Part shown: positions 37,357-51,093 of the stretch, piece by piece
How positions within the stretch are numbered: the first letter of the stretch is position 1
Layout of the letters: every line of letters starts with the position of its first letter
Source of the DNA: Colletes latitarsis
Lineage: Eukaryota; Arthropoda; Insecta; Hymenoptera; Colletidae
Assembly: GCF_051014445.1 (NCBI RefSeq)
Contig: NC_135141.1
Location: 12,710,001 to 12,774,000, forward strand
Direction of reading: 5' to 3'
Length of the DNA: 64,000 bases
Position numbers and translations under genes: made by a program
Notes under the pieces: model-generated
Seen by the model: only the letters and a program-made list of their open reading frames with translations
Told to the model about the DNA's origin: nothing
Database searches by the model: none

Positions 37357-39066
37357 TAGATCAAATCCAGGTTTAGTGGACTGTTTCAGTGTGGTACCAC
37401 ATTACTACATGATCCAAACCAGAAAATCCCAGGATCTGGCCAACAGGTATGCGAAAGATGCGATAGTATGAGCCAGATGATGGCAAATCCCAGACATAAC
37501 CCTGACCTTACCGGTGTTATCCTCTAAAATATAAATCGAAACCAGGTTTAATTGACTGTTTCAGTGTGGTACGACATTTCTACGTGATACGAACCAGAAA
37601 TAACCCAGGATATGGCCAACAGGTATGCGAAAGATGCGGTAGTATGAGCTAGATGATGGCAAATCCCAGACATAACCCAGAGCTAAGCGGTGTTATCCTC
37701 TAAAATATAAATCGAAACCAGGTTTAATTGACTGTTTCAGTGTGGTACCACATTTCTGCGTGATCCAAACCAGAAATAGCCCAGGATCTGGCCAACAAGT
37801 ACGCGATAAATGCGAAAGTACGAGCCAGATGGTTGCAAATACCAGACATAACACAAACCTGACCGTTGTTTTCCTCTAAAATATTGTTCGAATCCAGGTT
37901 GAATTGACTTTTTCAGTGTTGTTGCACATTACTACGTTATCCAAGCCAGAAAAAACCCAGGATCTGGCAAATAGGTATGCGAAAGATGCGACAGTATGAG
38001 CCAGATGATGGCAAATCCCAGACATAACCCAGACCTAACCGGTGTTATCCTCTAAAATATAGATCAAATCCAGGTTTAGTGGACTATTTCAGTGTGGTAC
38101 CACATTTCTACGTGATAAAAACCAGAAATAAGCCAGGATCTGGCTAACAAGTATGCGAAAAATGCGAATTTATGAGCCAGATGAGGGCAAATCCCAGACA
38201 TAACCCAGACCTAACCGGTGTTATCCTCTAAAATATAGATCGAAACCAGGTTTAATTGACAGTTTCAGTGTGGTACCACATTACTACGTGATCCAAACCA
38301 GAAAACCCCAGGATCTGGCCAACAGGTATGCGAAAGATGCGAAAGTATGAGCCAGATGAGGGCAAATGCCAGACATAACCCAGACCCACGCGGTGTTATC
38401 CTCTAAAATATACATCGAAACCAGGTATAATTGACTGTTTCAGGGTTATCCAAACCAGAAAAAGCCCAGGATCTGGCCAACAGGTATGCGAAAGATGCGA
38501 TAGTATGAGCCAGATGATGGCAAATGCCAGACATAACCCAGACCTAACCGGTGTTATCCTCTAAAATATAAATCGAAACCAGGTTTAATTGACCGTTTCA
38601 ATGTGGCACCACATTACTACGTGATCCAAACCACAAAACCCCAGGATCTGGCCAACAGGTATGCGAAAGATGCGACAGTATGAGCCAGATTATGGCAAGT
38701 CCCAGACCTAACCCTGACCTTACCGGTGTTATCCTCTAAAATATAAATCGAAACCTGGTTTAATTGACTGTTTCAGTGTGGTACCACATTACTGCGTCAT
38801 CCAAACCAGAAATAGCCCAGGATCTGGCCAGCAGGTATGCGAAAGATGCGAAAGTATGAGCCAGATGAGGGCAAATGCCAGACATCACCCAGACCCAACC
38901 GGTGTTATCCTCTAAGATATACATCGAAACCAGGTATAATTGACTGTTTCAGGGTTATCCAAACCAGAAAATGCCCAGGATCTGGCCAACAACTATGCGA
39001 AAAATGCGAAGTTATGAGCCAGATGAGGGCAAATCCCAGACATAATCAAGACCTAACCGGTGTTAT
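37357..39066 (+). repeat. Segment D1, second copy
   Basis: Matches 26541-28250. At its right end the sequence switches from the order at 28.25 kb to the order found at 29.26 kb (offset 9795), so about 1021 bp present in the first locus is absent here. Confidence 0.92.
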
Positions 39067-40070
39067 CCTTTAAAATATACATCGAAACCAGGTTTAATTG
39101 ACTGTTTCAGGGTTATCCAAACCAGAAAAAGCCCAGGATCTGGCCAACCGGTATGCGAAAGATGCGATAGTATGAGCCACATGATGGCAAATCCCAGACA
39201 TAACCCAGACATAACCGGTGTTATCCTCTAAAATATAAATCGAAACCAGGTTTAATTGACTGTTTCAGTGTGGTACCACATTACTGCGTGATCCCAACCA
39301 GAAACAGCCCAGGATCTGGCCAACAGGTATGCAAAAGATGCGAAAGTATGAGCCAGATGAGGGCGAATCCCAGACATAACCCAGACCTAACCGGTGTTAT
39401 CCTTTAAAATATACATCGAAACCAGGTTTAATTGACTGTTTCAGGGTTATCCAAACCAGAAAAAGCCCAGGATCTGGCTAACAAGTATGCGAAAGATGCG
39501 ATAGTATGAGCCAGATGAGGGCAAATTCCAGACATAAGCCAGACCTACCCTGTGTAATCCTCTAGAATATTTATCCAATTCAAGTTTAATTGACTGTTTC
39601 AGTGTGGTAGCACATTACTATGTGATCCAAACTCGAAAAAGCCCAGGATCTGGCCAACAGGTATTCGAATGATGCGAAAGTATGAGCCTAATGAGGGCAA
39701 ATCCCAGATATAACCCAGACCTAACCGGTGTTATCCTCTAAAATATAGATCGAATCCAGGTTTAGTGGTCTGTTTCAGTGTGGTACCACATTTCTACGTG
39801 ATCCAAACCAGAAAAAACCCAGGATCTGGCTAACAAGTATGCGAAAGATGTGATAGTATGAGCCAGATGAGGGCAAGGCCCAGACATAAGCCAGACCTAA
39901 CCCGTGTTATCCTCTCAAATATTGATCCAATCCAAGTTTAATTGACTGTTTCAGTATGGTAGCACATTACTGCGTGATCCAAACTAGAAAAAGCCCAGGA
40001 TCTGGCCAACAGGTATGCGAATGATGCGACAGTATGAGCCAAATGAAGGCAATTGCCAGACATAGCCCAG
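39057..40070 (+). repeat. Segment D2: extra copy of 29262-30275
   Basis: Matches 29262-30275 at offset 9795 and is repeated again within the adjoining D3 copy (about 41257-42270). Thus the same stretch of about 1 kb lies twice, 2.2 kb apart, in this part of the array but once at 29.3 kb. Confidence 0.9.
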
Positions 40071-42735
40071 ACCCAACCGGTGTTATCCTCTAAGATATAC
40101 ATCGAAACCAGGTATAATTGACTGTTTCAGGGTTATCCAAACCAGAAAATGCCCAGGATCTGGCCAACAACTATGCGAAAAATGCGAAGTTATGAGCCAG
40201 ATGAGGGCAAATCCCAGACATAACCAAGACCTAACCGGTGTTATCCTCTAAAATATTGCTCCAATCCAAGTTTAATTGACTGTTTCAGTGTGGTACCACA
40301 TTACTGCGTGATCCAAACCAGAAAAAACGCAGGATCTGGCCAACAAGTATGCGATAAATGTGAAAGTATGAGCCAGATGATTGCAAATACCAGACCTAAC
40401 ACAAACCTAACCGGCGTTATCCTCTAAAATATAGATCAAAACCAGATTTAATTTTCCGTTTCAGTGTGGTACCACATTTACTACGTGATCCAAACTAGAA
40501 AAAGCCCAGGTTCTGGCCAAGAAGTATGCGAAAAAAGCGAAATTGTGAGCCAGATAAGGGCAAATCCCAGACATAACCCTGACCTTACCGGTGTTATCCT
40601 CTAAAATATAAATCGAAACCTGGTATAATTGACTGCTTCAGGGTTATCCAAACCAGAAAAAGCCCAGGATCTGGCCAACAACTATGCGAAGAATGCGAAG
40701 TTATGAGCCAGATGAGGGCAAAGCCCAGACATAACCAAGACCTAACCGGTGTTATCCTCTAAAATATTGCTCCAATCCAAGTTTAATTGACACTTTCAGT
40801 GTGGTACCACATTACTGCGTGATCCAAACCAGAAAAAACCCAGGACCTGGCAAACAAGTATGCGATAAATGCGAAAGTATGAGCCAGATGATTGCATATA
40901 CCAGGCCTAACACAAACCTAACCAGTGTTATCCTCTAAAATATAAATCGAAACCAGATTTAAGATTCTGTTTCAGTGTGGCACCACATTACTACGTTATT
41001 CAAACCAGAAGAAAACCCAGGATCTGGCCAACAGGTATGCGAAAGATGCGATAGTTTGAGCCAGATCATGGCAAATCCCAGACATAACCCTGACCTAACC
41101 GGTGTTAGCCTCTAAAATATACATCGAAACCAGGTTTAATTGACTGTTTCAGGGTTATCCAAACCAGAAAAAGGCCAGGATCTGGCCAACAGGTATGCGA
41201 AAGATGCGATAGTATGAGCCAGATGATGGCAAATCCCAGACATAACCCTGACCTAACCGGTGTTATCCTTTAAAATATACATCGAAACCAGGTTTAATTG
41301 ACTGTTTCAGGGTTATCCAAACCAGAAAAAGCCCAGGATCTGGCCAACCGGTATGCGAAAGATGCGATAGTATGAGCCACATGATGGCAAATCCCAGACA
41401 TAACCCAGACATAACCGGTGTTATCCTCTAAAATATAAATCGAAACCAGGTTTAATTGACTGTTTCAGTGTGGTACCACATTACTGCGTGATCCCAACCA
41501 GAAACAGCCCAGGATCTGGCCAACAGGTATGCAAAAGATGCGAAAGTATGAGCCAGATGAGGGCGAATCCCAGACATAACCCAGACCAAACCGGTGTTAT
41601 CCTTTAAAATATACATCGAAACCAGGTTTAATTGACTGTTTCAGGGTTATCCAAACCAGAAAAAGCCCAGGATCTGGCTAACAAGTATGCGAAAGATGCG
41701 ATAGTATGAGCCAGATGAGGGCAAATTCCAGACATAAGCCAGACCTACCCTGTGTAATCCTCTAGAATATTTATCCAATTCAAGTTTAATTGACTGTTTC
41801 AGTGTGGTAGCACATTACTATGTGATCCAAACTCGAAAAAGCCCAGGATCTGGCCATCAGGTATTCGAATGATGCGAAAGTATGAGCCTAATGAGGGCAA
41901 ATCCCAGATATAACCCAGACCTAACCGGTGTTATCCTCTAAAATATAGATCGAATCCAGGTTTAGTGGTCTGTTTCAGTGTGGTACCACATTTCTACGTG
42001 ATCCAAACCAGAAAAAACCCAGGATCTGGCTAACAAGTATGCGAAAGATGTGATAGTATGAGCCAGATGAGGGCAAGGCCCAGACATAAGCCAGACCTAA
42101 CCCGTGTTATCCTCTCAAATATTGATCCAATCCAAGTTTAATTGACTGTTTCAGTATGGTAGCACATTACTGCGTGATCCAAACTAGAAAAAGCCCAGGA
42201 TCTGGCCAACAGGTATGCGAATGATGCGACAGTATGAGCCAAATGAAGGCAATTGCCAGACATAGCCCAAGCCGAATCGGTGTTATCCTCTATGATATAG
42301 ATCGAATCCAGGTTTAGTGGGCTGTTTCAGTGTGGTAGCACATTACTACGTGATCCAAACTAGAAAAAGCCCAGGATCTGGCCAACAGGTATGCGAATGA
42401 TGTGATAGTATGAGCCTAATGAGGGCAAATCCCTGACATAACCCTGACCTAACCGGTGTTATCCTCTAAAACATAAATCGAAATCAGGCTTAATTGACTG
42501 TTTCAGTGTGGTACCACATTACTGCGTGATCCAAACCAGAAGAATACCCAGGATCTGGCCAACATGTATGCGATTAATGCGAAAGTATGAGCCAGTTGAG
42601 GGCAAATTCCAGACATAACCCAGACCTAACCGGTGTTATCCTCTAGAATATTGATCCTGTCCAAGTTTAATTGACAGTTTCAGTGTGGTACCACATTACT
42701 ACGTTATCCAAACCAGAAAATCCCAGGATCTGTCC
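40071..42735 (+). repeat. Segment D3, second copy
   Basis: Near-identical to 28077-30740. Its left end is a junction: CATAGCCCAG (as at 30.27 kb) continues as ACCCAACCGGTG followed by ATCCTCTAAG (as at 28.08 kb). That junction is the signature of a tandem duplication of about 2.2 kb in this copy. Confidence 0.9.
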
Positions 42736-42743
42736 AACAGTTA

Positions 42744-43609
42744 TGCGAATGATGCGAAAGTATGAGCCAAATGAAGGCACTTCCCAGACATAACCCAAGC
42801 CTAAGCGGTGTTATCCTCTATGATATAGATCGAATCCAGGTTTAGTGGACAGTTTCAGTGTGGTAGCACATTACTACGTGATCCAAGCTAGAAAAAGCCC
42901 AGGATCTGGCCAACAGATATGCGAAAGATGCGAAAGTATGACCCAGATGAGGGCAAATGCCTGACATAACCAAGACCCAACCGGTGTTATCCTCTAAAAT
43001 ATTGATCCAATCCAAGTTTAATTGACAGTCTCAGTGTGGTACCACATTACTACGTGACCCAAACTAGTAAAACCCTAGCATCTGGCCAACAAGTATGCGC
43101 TAAATGCGAAAGTATGAGCCAGATGATTGCAAATTCCAGACATAACCCTGACCTAACCGGTGTTATCCTTTAAAATATACATCGAAACCAGGTTTAATTG
43201 ACTGTTTCAGGGTTATCCAAACCAGAAAAAGCCCAGGATCTGTCCAACATGTATGCGAAAGATGCGATAGTATAAGCCACATGAGGGCAAATCCCAGACA
43301 TAACCCAAACCTAACCGGTGTTATCCTCTAAAATATACATCGAAACCAGGTTTAAATGACTGTTTCAGTGTGGTACCACATTTCTACCTGATCCAAACCA
43401 GAAATAACCCAGGATCTGGCTAACAAGTATGCGAAAAAAGCGAAAGTATGAGCCAGATGATTGCAAATCCCAGACATAACCCTGACCTAACCGGTGTTAT
43501 CCTTTAAAATATACATCGAAACCAGGTTTAATTGACTGTTTCAGGGTTATCCAAACCAGAAAAAGCCCAGGATCTGTCCAACAGGTATGCGAAAGATGCG
43601 ATAGTATGA
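42744..43609 (+). repeat. Copy of 30925-31790 (offset 11819 bp)
   Basis: Matches 30925-31790 after a one-monomer (176 bp) shift in offset relative to D3. Near 43.61 kb it switches to other sequence, then at about 43.72 kb to the order seen from 30.02 kb (offset 13701). Confidence 0.88.
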
Positions 43610-43719
43610 GCGAGATGAGGGCAAATCCCAGACATAACCCTGACCTAACCGGTGTTATCCTTTAAAATATACATCGAAACCAGGTTTAATTGACTGTTTC
43701 AGGGTTATCCAAACCAGAA

Positions 43720-44265
43720 AAAACCCAGGATCTGGCTAACAAGTATGCGAAAGATGTGATAGTATGAGCCAGATCAGGGCAAGGCCCAGACATAAGCCAG
43801 ACCTAACCCGTGTTATCCTCTCAAATATTGATCCAATCCAAGTTTAATTGACTGTTTCAGTATGGTAGCACATTACTGCGTGATCCAAACTAGAAAAAGC
43901 CCAGGATCTGGCCAACAGGTATGCGAATGATGCGACAGTATGAGCCAAATGAAGGCAATTGCCAGACATAGCCCAAGCCGAATCGGTGTTATCCTCTATG
44001 ATATAGATCGAATCCAGGTTTAGTGGGCTGTTTCAGTGTGGTAGCACATTACTACGTGATCCAAACTAGAAAAAGCCCAGGATCTGGCCAACAGGTATGC
44101 GAATGATGTGATAGTATGAGCCTAATGAGGGCAAATCCCTGACATAACCCTGACCTAACCGGTGTTATCCTCTAAAACATAAATCGAAATCAGGCTTAAT
44201 TGACTGTTTCAGTGTGGTACCACATTACTGCGTGATCCAAACCAGAAGAATACCCAGGATCTGGC
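43720..44265 (+). repeat. Copy of about 30020-30565 (offset 13701 bp)
   Basis: Contains the rare CAAGGCCCAGACATAAGCC, CAGTATGGTAGCAC, CCGAATCGGTG and AAAACATAAATCGAAATCAGG, in the same order as at 30.0-30.57 kb. One private change is seen (CAGATCAGGGC for CAGATGAGGGC). Confidence 0.87.
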
Positions 44266-44269
44266 CAAC

Positions 44270-46390
44270 AGGTATGCGAAAGATGCGAAAGTATGAGCCA
44301 CATGAGGGCAAATGCCAGACATAACCAAGACCCAACCGGTGTTATCCTCTAAAATATACATCGAAACCAGGTGTAACTGACTGTTTCAGGGTTATCCAAG
44401 CCAGAAAAATCCCAGGATCTGGCCAACAGGTATGCAAAAGATGCGATAGTATGAGCCAGATGATGGCAAATCCCAGACATAACCCTGACCTAACCGGAGT
44501 TATCCTCTAAAATATAAATCGAAACCAGGCTTCATTGACTGTTTCAGTGTGGTAGCACATTACTGCGTGATCCCAACCAGAAATAGTCCAGGATCTGGCC
44601 AACAGTTATGCGAAAGATGCGAAAGTATGAGCCAGATGAGGGCAAATCCCAGACATATCCCAGACCTAACCTGTGTTATCCTCTATGATATAGATCGAAT
44701 CCAGGTTTAGTGGGCTGTTTCAGTGTGGTAGCACATTACTACGTGATCCAAACTAGAAAAAGCCCAGGATCTGGCCAACAGGTATGCGAATGATGCGAAA
44801 GTTTGAGCCAAATGAGGGCAAATCCCTGACATAACCCTGACCTAACCGGTGTTATCCTCTAAAACATAAATCGAAACCAGGCTTAATTGACTGTTTCAGT
44901 GTGGTACCACATTACTGCGTGATCCAAACCAGAAATAGCCCAGGATCTGGCCAACAGGTATGCGAAAGATGCGATAGTATGAGCCAGATGAGGGCAAATC
45001 CCAGACATAACACTGACCTAACCGGTGTTATCCTCAAAAATATACATCGAAACCAGGTTTAACTGACTGTTTCAGGGTTATCCAAACCAGAAAAAGCCCA
45101 GGATCTGGCCAACAGGTATGCAAAAGATGCAATAGTATGAGCCAGATGATGGCAAATCCCAGACATAACCCTGACCTAACCGGAGTTATCCTCTAAAATA
45201 TATATCGAAACCAGGCTTAATTGACTGTTTCAGTGTGGTAGCACATTACTGCGTGATCCCAACCAGAAATAGCCCAGGATCTGGCCAACAGTTATGCGAA
45301 AGATGCGAAAGTATGAGCCAGATGAGGGCAAATCCCAGACATAACACTGACCTAACCGGTGTTATCCTCAAAAATATACATCGAAACCAGGTTTAATTGA
45401 CTGTTTCAGTGTGGTACGACATTACTGCGTGATCCAAACCAGAAAAAAACCCAGGATCTGGCCAACAGGTATGCGAAGGATGCGATAGTATGAGCCAGAT
45501 GATGGCAAATCCCAGACATAACCCTGACCTAACCGTTGTTATCATCTAAAATATAAATCGAAACCAGGCTTAATTGACTGTTTCAGTGTGGTACCACAAT
45601 ACTGCGTGATCCAAACCAGAAATAGCCCAGGATCTGGCCAACAGGTATGCGAAAGATGCGAAAGTATGAGCCACATGAGGGCAAATGCCAGACATAACCA
45701 AGACCCAACCGGTGTTATCCTCTAAAATATACATCGAAACCAGGTTTAACTGACTGTCTCAGGGTTATCCAAACCAGAAGAAGCCCAGGATCTGGCCAAC
45801 AGGTATGCAAAAGATGCGATTGTATGAGCCAGATGATGGCAAATCCCAGACATAGCCCTGACCTAACCGGAGTTATCTTCTAAAATATAAATCGAAACCA
45901 GGCTAAATTGACTGTTTCAGTGCGGTAGCACATTACTGCGTGATCCCAACCAGAAATAGCCCAGGATCTGGCCAACAGTTATGCGAAAGATGCGAAAGTA
46001 TGAGCCAGATGAGGGCAAATCCCAGACATATTCCAGACCTAACCGGTGTTATCCTCTAGAATATTGATCCAGTCCAAGTTTAATTGACAGTTTCAGTGTG
46101 GTACCACATTACGACGTGATCCAAACCAGAAAATCCCAGGATCTCTCCAACAGGTATGCGAAAGATGCGATAGTATGAGCCAGATGAGGGCAAATCCCAG
46201 ACATAACCCTGACCTAACCGGTGTTATCCTCCAAAATATACATCGAAACCAGGTTTAATTGACTGTTTCAGTGTGCTACGACATTACTGCGTGATCCAAA
46301 CCAGAAGAATACCCAGGATCTGGCCAACAAGTATGCGATTAATGCGAAAGTATGAGCCAGATGATTGCAAATACCAGACCTAACGCAAAC
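44270..46390 (+). repeat. Mosaic copy of 32291-34770 lacking monomers
   Basis: Offsets fall in steps from 11979 to 11802 to 11626 going right, then to 11450 at 46.39 kb. Each step is 176-177 bp, so three single monomers are missing relative to the 32-35 kb copy, each time in register. Confidence 0.88.
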
Positions 46391-48635
46391 CTAACCGGTG
46401 TTATCCTTTAAAATATACATCGAAACCAGGTTTAATTGACTGTTTCAGGGTTATCCAAACCAGAAAAAGCCCAGGATCTGGCCAACAGGTATGCGAAAGA
46501 TGGGATAGTATGAGCCAGATGATGGCAAATCCCAGACATAACCCTGACCTAACCGGTGTTAGCCTCTAAAATATACATCGAAACCAGGTTTAATTGACTG
46601 TATCAGGGTTATCCAAACCAGAAAAGGGCCAGGATCTGGCCAACAGGTATGCGAAGGATGCGATAGTATGAGCCAGATGATGGCAAATCCCAGACATAAC
46701 CCTGACCTAACCGGTGTTATCCTTTAAAATATACATCGAAACCAGGTTTAATTGACTGTTTCAGGGTTATCCAAACCAGAAAAAGCCCAGGATCTGGCCA
46801 ACAGGTATGCGAAAGATGCGATAGTATGAGCCAGATGATGGCAAATCCCAGACATAACCCAGACATAACCGGTGTTATCCTCTAAAATATAAATCGAAAC
46901 CAGGTTTAATTGACTTTTTCAGTGTGGTACCACATTACTGCGTGATCCCAACCAGAAACAGCCCAGGATCTGGCCAACAGGTATGCGAAAGATGCGAAAG
47001 TATGAGCCAGATGAGGGCGAATCCCAGACATAACCCAGACCTAACCGGTGTTATCCTCTAAAATATAAATCGAAACCAGGCTTAATTGACTGCTTCAGTG
47101 TGGTACCACATTACTGCGTGATCCAAACCAGAAAAAACCCAGGATCTGGCTAACAAGTATGCGAAAGATGCGATAGTATGAGCCAGATGAGGGCAAATCC
47201 CAGACATAAGCCAGACCTACCCTGTGTAATCCTCTAGAATATTTATCCAATCCAAGTTTAATTGACTGTTTCAGTGTGGTAGCACATTACTACGTGATCC
47301 AAACCAGAAAAAACCCAGGATCTGGCTAACAAGTATGCGAAAGATGTGATAGTATGAGCCAGATGAGGGCAAAGCCCAGACATAAGCCAGACCTAACCTG
47401 TGTAATCCTCTCAAATATTGATCCTATCCAAGTTTAATTGACTGTTTCAGTATGGTAGCACATTACTGCGTGATCCAAACTAGAAAAAGCCCAGGATCTG
47501 GCCAACAGGTATGCGAATGATGCGAAAGTTTGAGCCAAATGAGGGCAAATCCCTGACATAACCCTGACCTAACCGGTGTTATCCTCTAAAACATAAATCG
47601 AAACCAGGCTTAATTGACTGTTTCAGTGTGGTACCACATTACTGCGTGATCCAAACCAGAAGAATACCCAGGATCTGGCCAACATGTATGCGATTAATGC
47701 GAAAGTATGAGCCAGATGAGGGCAAATCCCAGACATAACACTGACCTAACCGGTGTTATCCTCAAAGATATACATCGAAACCAGATTTAATTTTCTGTTT
47801 CAGTGTGGTACCACATTACTACGTGATCCAAAATAGAAAAAGCCCAGGATCTGGCCAACAGGTATGCGAATGATGCGAAAGTATGAGCCTAATGAAGGCA
47901 ATTCCCAGACATAACCCAAGCCTAAGCGGTGTTATCCTCTATGATATAGATCGAATCCAGGTTTAGTGGACTGTTTCAGTGTGGTAGCACATTACTACGT
48001 GATCCAAACCAGAAAAAGCCCAGGATCTGGCCAACAGGTATGCGAATGATGCGAAAGTTTGAGCCAAATGAAGGCAAATCCCAGACATAACCCAAGCCTA
48101 AGCGGTGTAATCCTCTAAAATATTGATCCAATCCAAGTTTAATTGACTGTTTCAGTGTGCTAGCACATTGCTATGTGATCCAAACTAGAGGAAGCCCAGG
48201 ATCTGGCCAACAGATATGCGAAAGATGCGAAAGTATGAGCCAGATGAGGGCAAATGCCTGACATAAGCCAGACCTAACCTGTGTTATCCTCTAAAATATT
48301 GATCCAATCCAAGTTTAATTGACTGTTTCTGTGTGGTAGCATATTACTACGTGATCCAAACTGGAAAACCCCAGGATCTGGCCAACAGGTATGCGAAAGG
48401 TGCGATAGTATGAGCCAGATGATGGCAAATACCAGACCTAACACAAACCTAACCGTTGTTATCCTCTAAAATATACATCGAAACCAGGTTTAACTGACTG
48501 TTTCAGGGTTATCCAAACCAGAAAAAGCCCAGGATCTGGCCAACAGGTATGCAAAAGATGCGATAGTATGAGCCAGATGATGGCAAATCCCAGACATAAC
48601 CCTGACCTAACCGGAGTTATCCTCTAAAATATACA
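46390..48635 (+). repeat. Segment D5, copy 2
   Basis: Offset 11450 from copy 1, with few differences (for example GATCCTATCC near 47424 versus GATCCAATCC). Its right end continues into sequence shared with 59808 onward rather than with 37185 onward. Confidence 0.92.
46431..46904 (+). repeat. Run of three consecutive 158-bp monomers, copy 2
   Basis: Equivalent of 34981-35454 at offset 11450, with the same three subtypes in the same order. Confidence 0.93.
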
Positions 48636-49310
48636 TCGAAACCAGGTTTAATTGACTGTTTCAGTGTGGTACGACATTACTGCCTGATCCAAACCAGAAA
48701 AAAACCCAGGATCTGGCCAACAAGTATGCGAAAAATGGGAAAGTATGAGACAGATCAGGGCAAATCCCAGACATAAGCCATACCAAGCCGGTGCTATCCT
48801 CTAAAATATAGATCGGAACCAGGTTTAGTTGACTATATCGGGGTTATCCAAACCTGAAGAAAACCCAGGATCTGGCCAAGAATTATGAGAAAAATGCGAA
48901 CGTATGAGCCAGATGATGGCAAATCTCAGACATTACCCAGACATAACCGGTGTTATCCTCTAAAATATAAATCGAAACCTGGTTTAATTGACTGTTTCTG
49001 TGTGGTGCCACATTACTACGTGATCCAAACCAGTAAAACCCTAGGATATGGCCAACAAGTATGCGATAAATGCGAAAGTATGAGCCAGATGATTGCAAAT
49101 CCCAGACATAACCCTGACCTAACCGGTGTTATCCTCTAAAATATACATCGAAACCAGGTTTAATTGACTGTTTCAGTGTGGTACGACATTACTGCGTGAT
49201 CCAAACCAGAAAAAAACCCAGGATCTGGCCAACAGGTATGCGAAGGATGCGATAGTATGAGCCAGATGATGGCAAATCCCAGACATAACCCTGACCTAAC
49301 CGGAGTTATC
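48635..49310 (+). repeat. Diverged monomer segment, copy 1 (offset 11173 bp)
   Basis: Contains unusual monomers: CATTACTGCCTGATCC, GCCATACCAAGCCGGTGC, GACTATATCGGGGTTATCC and CAAGAATTATGAG. The same set is found at 59808-60483. The second short monomer is an aberrant version of the 158-bp class. Confidence 0.88.
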
Positions 49311-49511
49311 TTCTAAAATATAAATCGAAACCAGGCTTAATTGACTGTTTCAGTGTGGTACCACATTACTGCGTGATCCAAACCAGAAATAGCCCAGGAT
49401 CTGGCCAACAGGTATGCGAAAGATGCGAAAGTATGAGCCACATGAGGGCAAATGCCAGACATAACCAAGACCCAACCGGTGTTATCCTCTAAAATATACA
49501 TCGAAACCAGG

Positions 49512-50640
49512 TTTAACTGACTGTCTCAGGGTTATCCAAACCAGAAGAAGCCCAGGATCTGGCCAACAGGTATGCAAAAGATGCGATAGTATGAGCCAGA
49601 TGATGGCAAATCCCAGACATAGCCCTGACCTAACCGGAGTTATCTTCTAAAATATAAATCGAAACCAGGCTAAATTGACTGTTTCAGTGTGGTAGCACAT
49701 TACTGCGTGATCCCAACCAGAAATAGCCCAGGATCTGGCCAACAGTTATGCGAAAGATGCGAAAGTATGAGCCAGATGAGGGCAAATCCCAGGCATATTC
49801 CAGACGTAACCGGTGTTATCCTCTAGAATATTGATCCAGTCCAAGTTTAATTGACAGTTTCAGTGTGGTACCACATTACGACGTGATCCAAACCAGAAAA
49901 TCCCAGGATCTCTCCAACAGGTATGCGAAAGATGCGATAGTATGAGCCAGATGATGGCAAATCCCAGACATAACCCTGACCTAACCGTTGTTATCATCTA
50001 AAATATAAATCGAAACCAGGCTTAATTGACTGTTTCAGTGTGGTACCACAATACTGCGTGATCCAAACCAGAAATAGCCCAGGATCTGGCCAACAGGTAT
50101 GCGAAAGATGCGAAAGTATGAGCCACATGAGGGCAAATGCCAGACATAACCAAGACCCAACCGGTGTTATCCTCTAAAATATACATCGAAACCAGGTTTA
50201 ACTGACTGTCTCAGGGTTATCCAAACCAGAAGAAGCCCAGGATCTGGCCAACAGGTATGCAAAAGATGCGATTGTATGAGCCAGAAGATGGCAAATCCCA
50301 GACATAGCCCTGACCTAACCGGAGTTATCTTCTAAAATATAAATCGAAACCAGGCTAAATTGACTGTTTCAGTGCGGTAGCACATTACTGCGTGATCCCA
50401 ACCAGAAATAGCCCAGGATCTGGCCAACAGTTATGCGAAAGATGCGAAAGTATGAGCCAGATGAGGGCAAATCCCAGACATATTCCAGACCTAACCGGTG
50501 TTATCCTCTAGAATATTGATCCAGTCCAAGTTTAATTGACAGTTTCAGTGTGGTACCACATTACGACGTGATCCAAACCAGAAAATCCCAGGATCTCTCC
50601 AACAGGTATGCGAAAGATGCGATAGTATGAGCCAGATGAG
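49512..50640 (+). repeat. Local tandem four-monomer repeat (685 bp)
   Basis: TTTAACTGACTGTCTCAGGG at 49512 recurs at 50197, 685 bp away: three 176-bp-class monomers plus one 158-bp monomer. The following subtypes (CAGGCTAAATTG, GATCCAGTCCAAG, ACGACGTGATCC and ATCTCTCCAACAGG) repeat in the same order. Confidence 0.85.
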
Positions 50641-51093
50641 GGCAAATCCCAGACATAACCCTGACCTAACCGGTGTTATCCTTTAAAATATACATCGAAA
50701 CCAGGTTTAATTGACTGTTTCAGGGTTATCCAAACCAGAAAAAGCCCAGGATCTGGCCAACCGGTATGCGAAAGATGCGATAGTATGAGCCACATGATGG
50801 CAAATCCCAGACATAACCCAGACATAACCGGTGTTATCCTCTAAAATATAAATCGAAACCAGGTTTAGTGGTCTGTTTCAGTGTGGTACCACATTTCTAC
50901 GTGATCCAAACCAGAAAAAACCCAGGATCTGGCTAACAAGTATGCGAAAGATGTGATAGTATGAGCCAGATGAGGGCAAATCCCAGACATAAGCCAGACC
51001 TACCCTGTGTAATCCTCTAGAATATTTATCCAATCCAAGTTTAATTGACTGTTTCAGTGTGGTAGCACATTACTATGTGATCCAAACTAGAAA

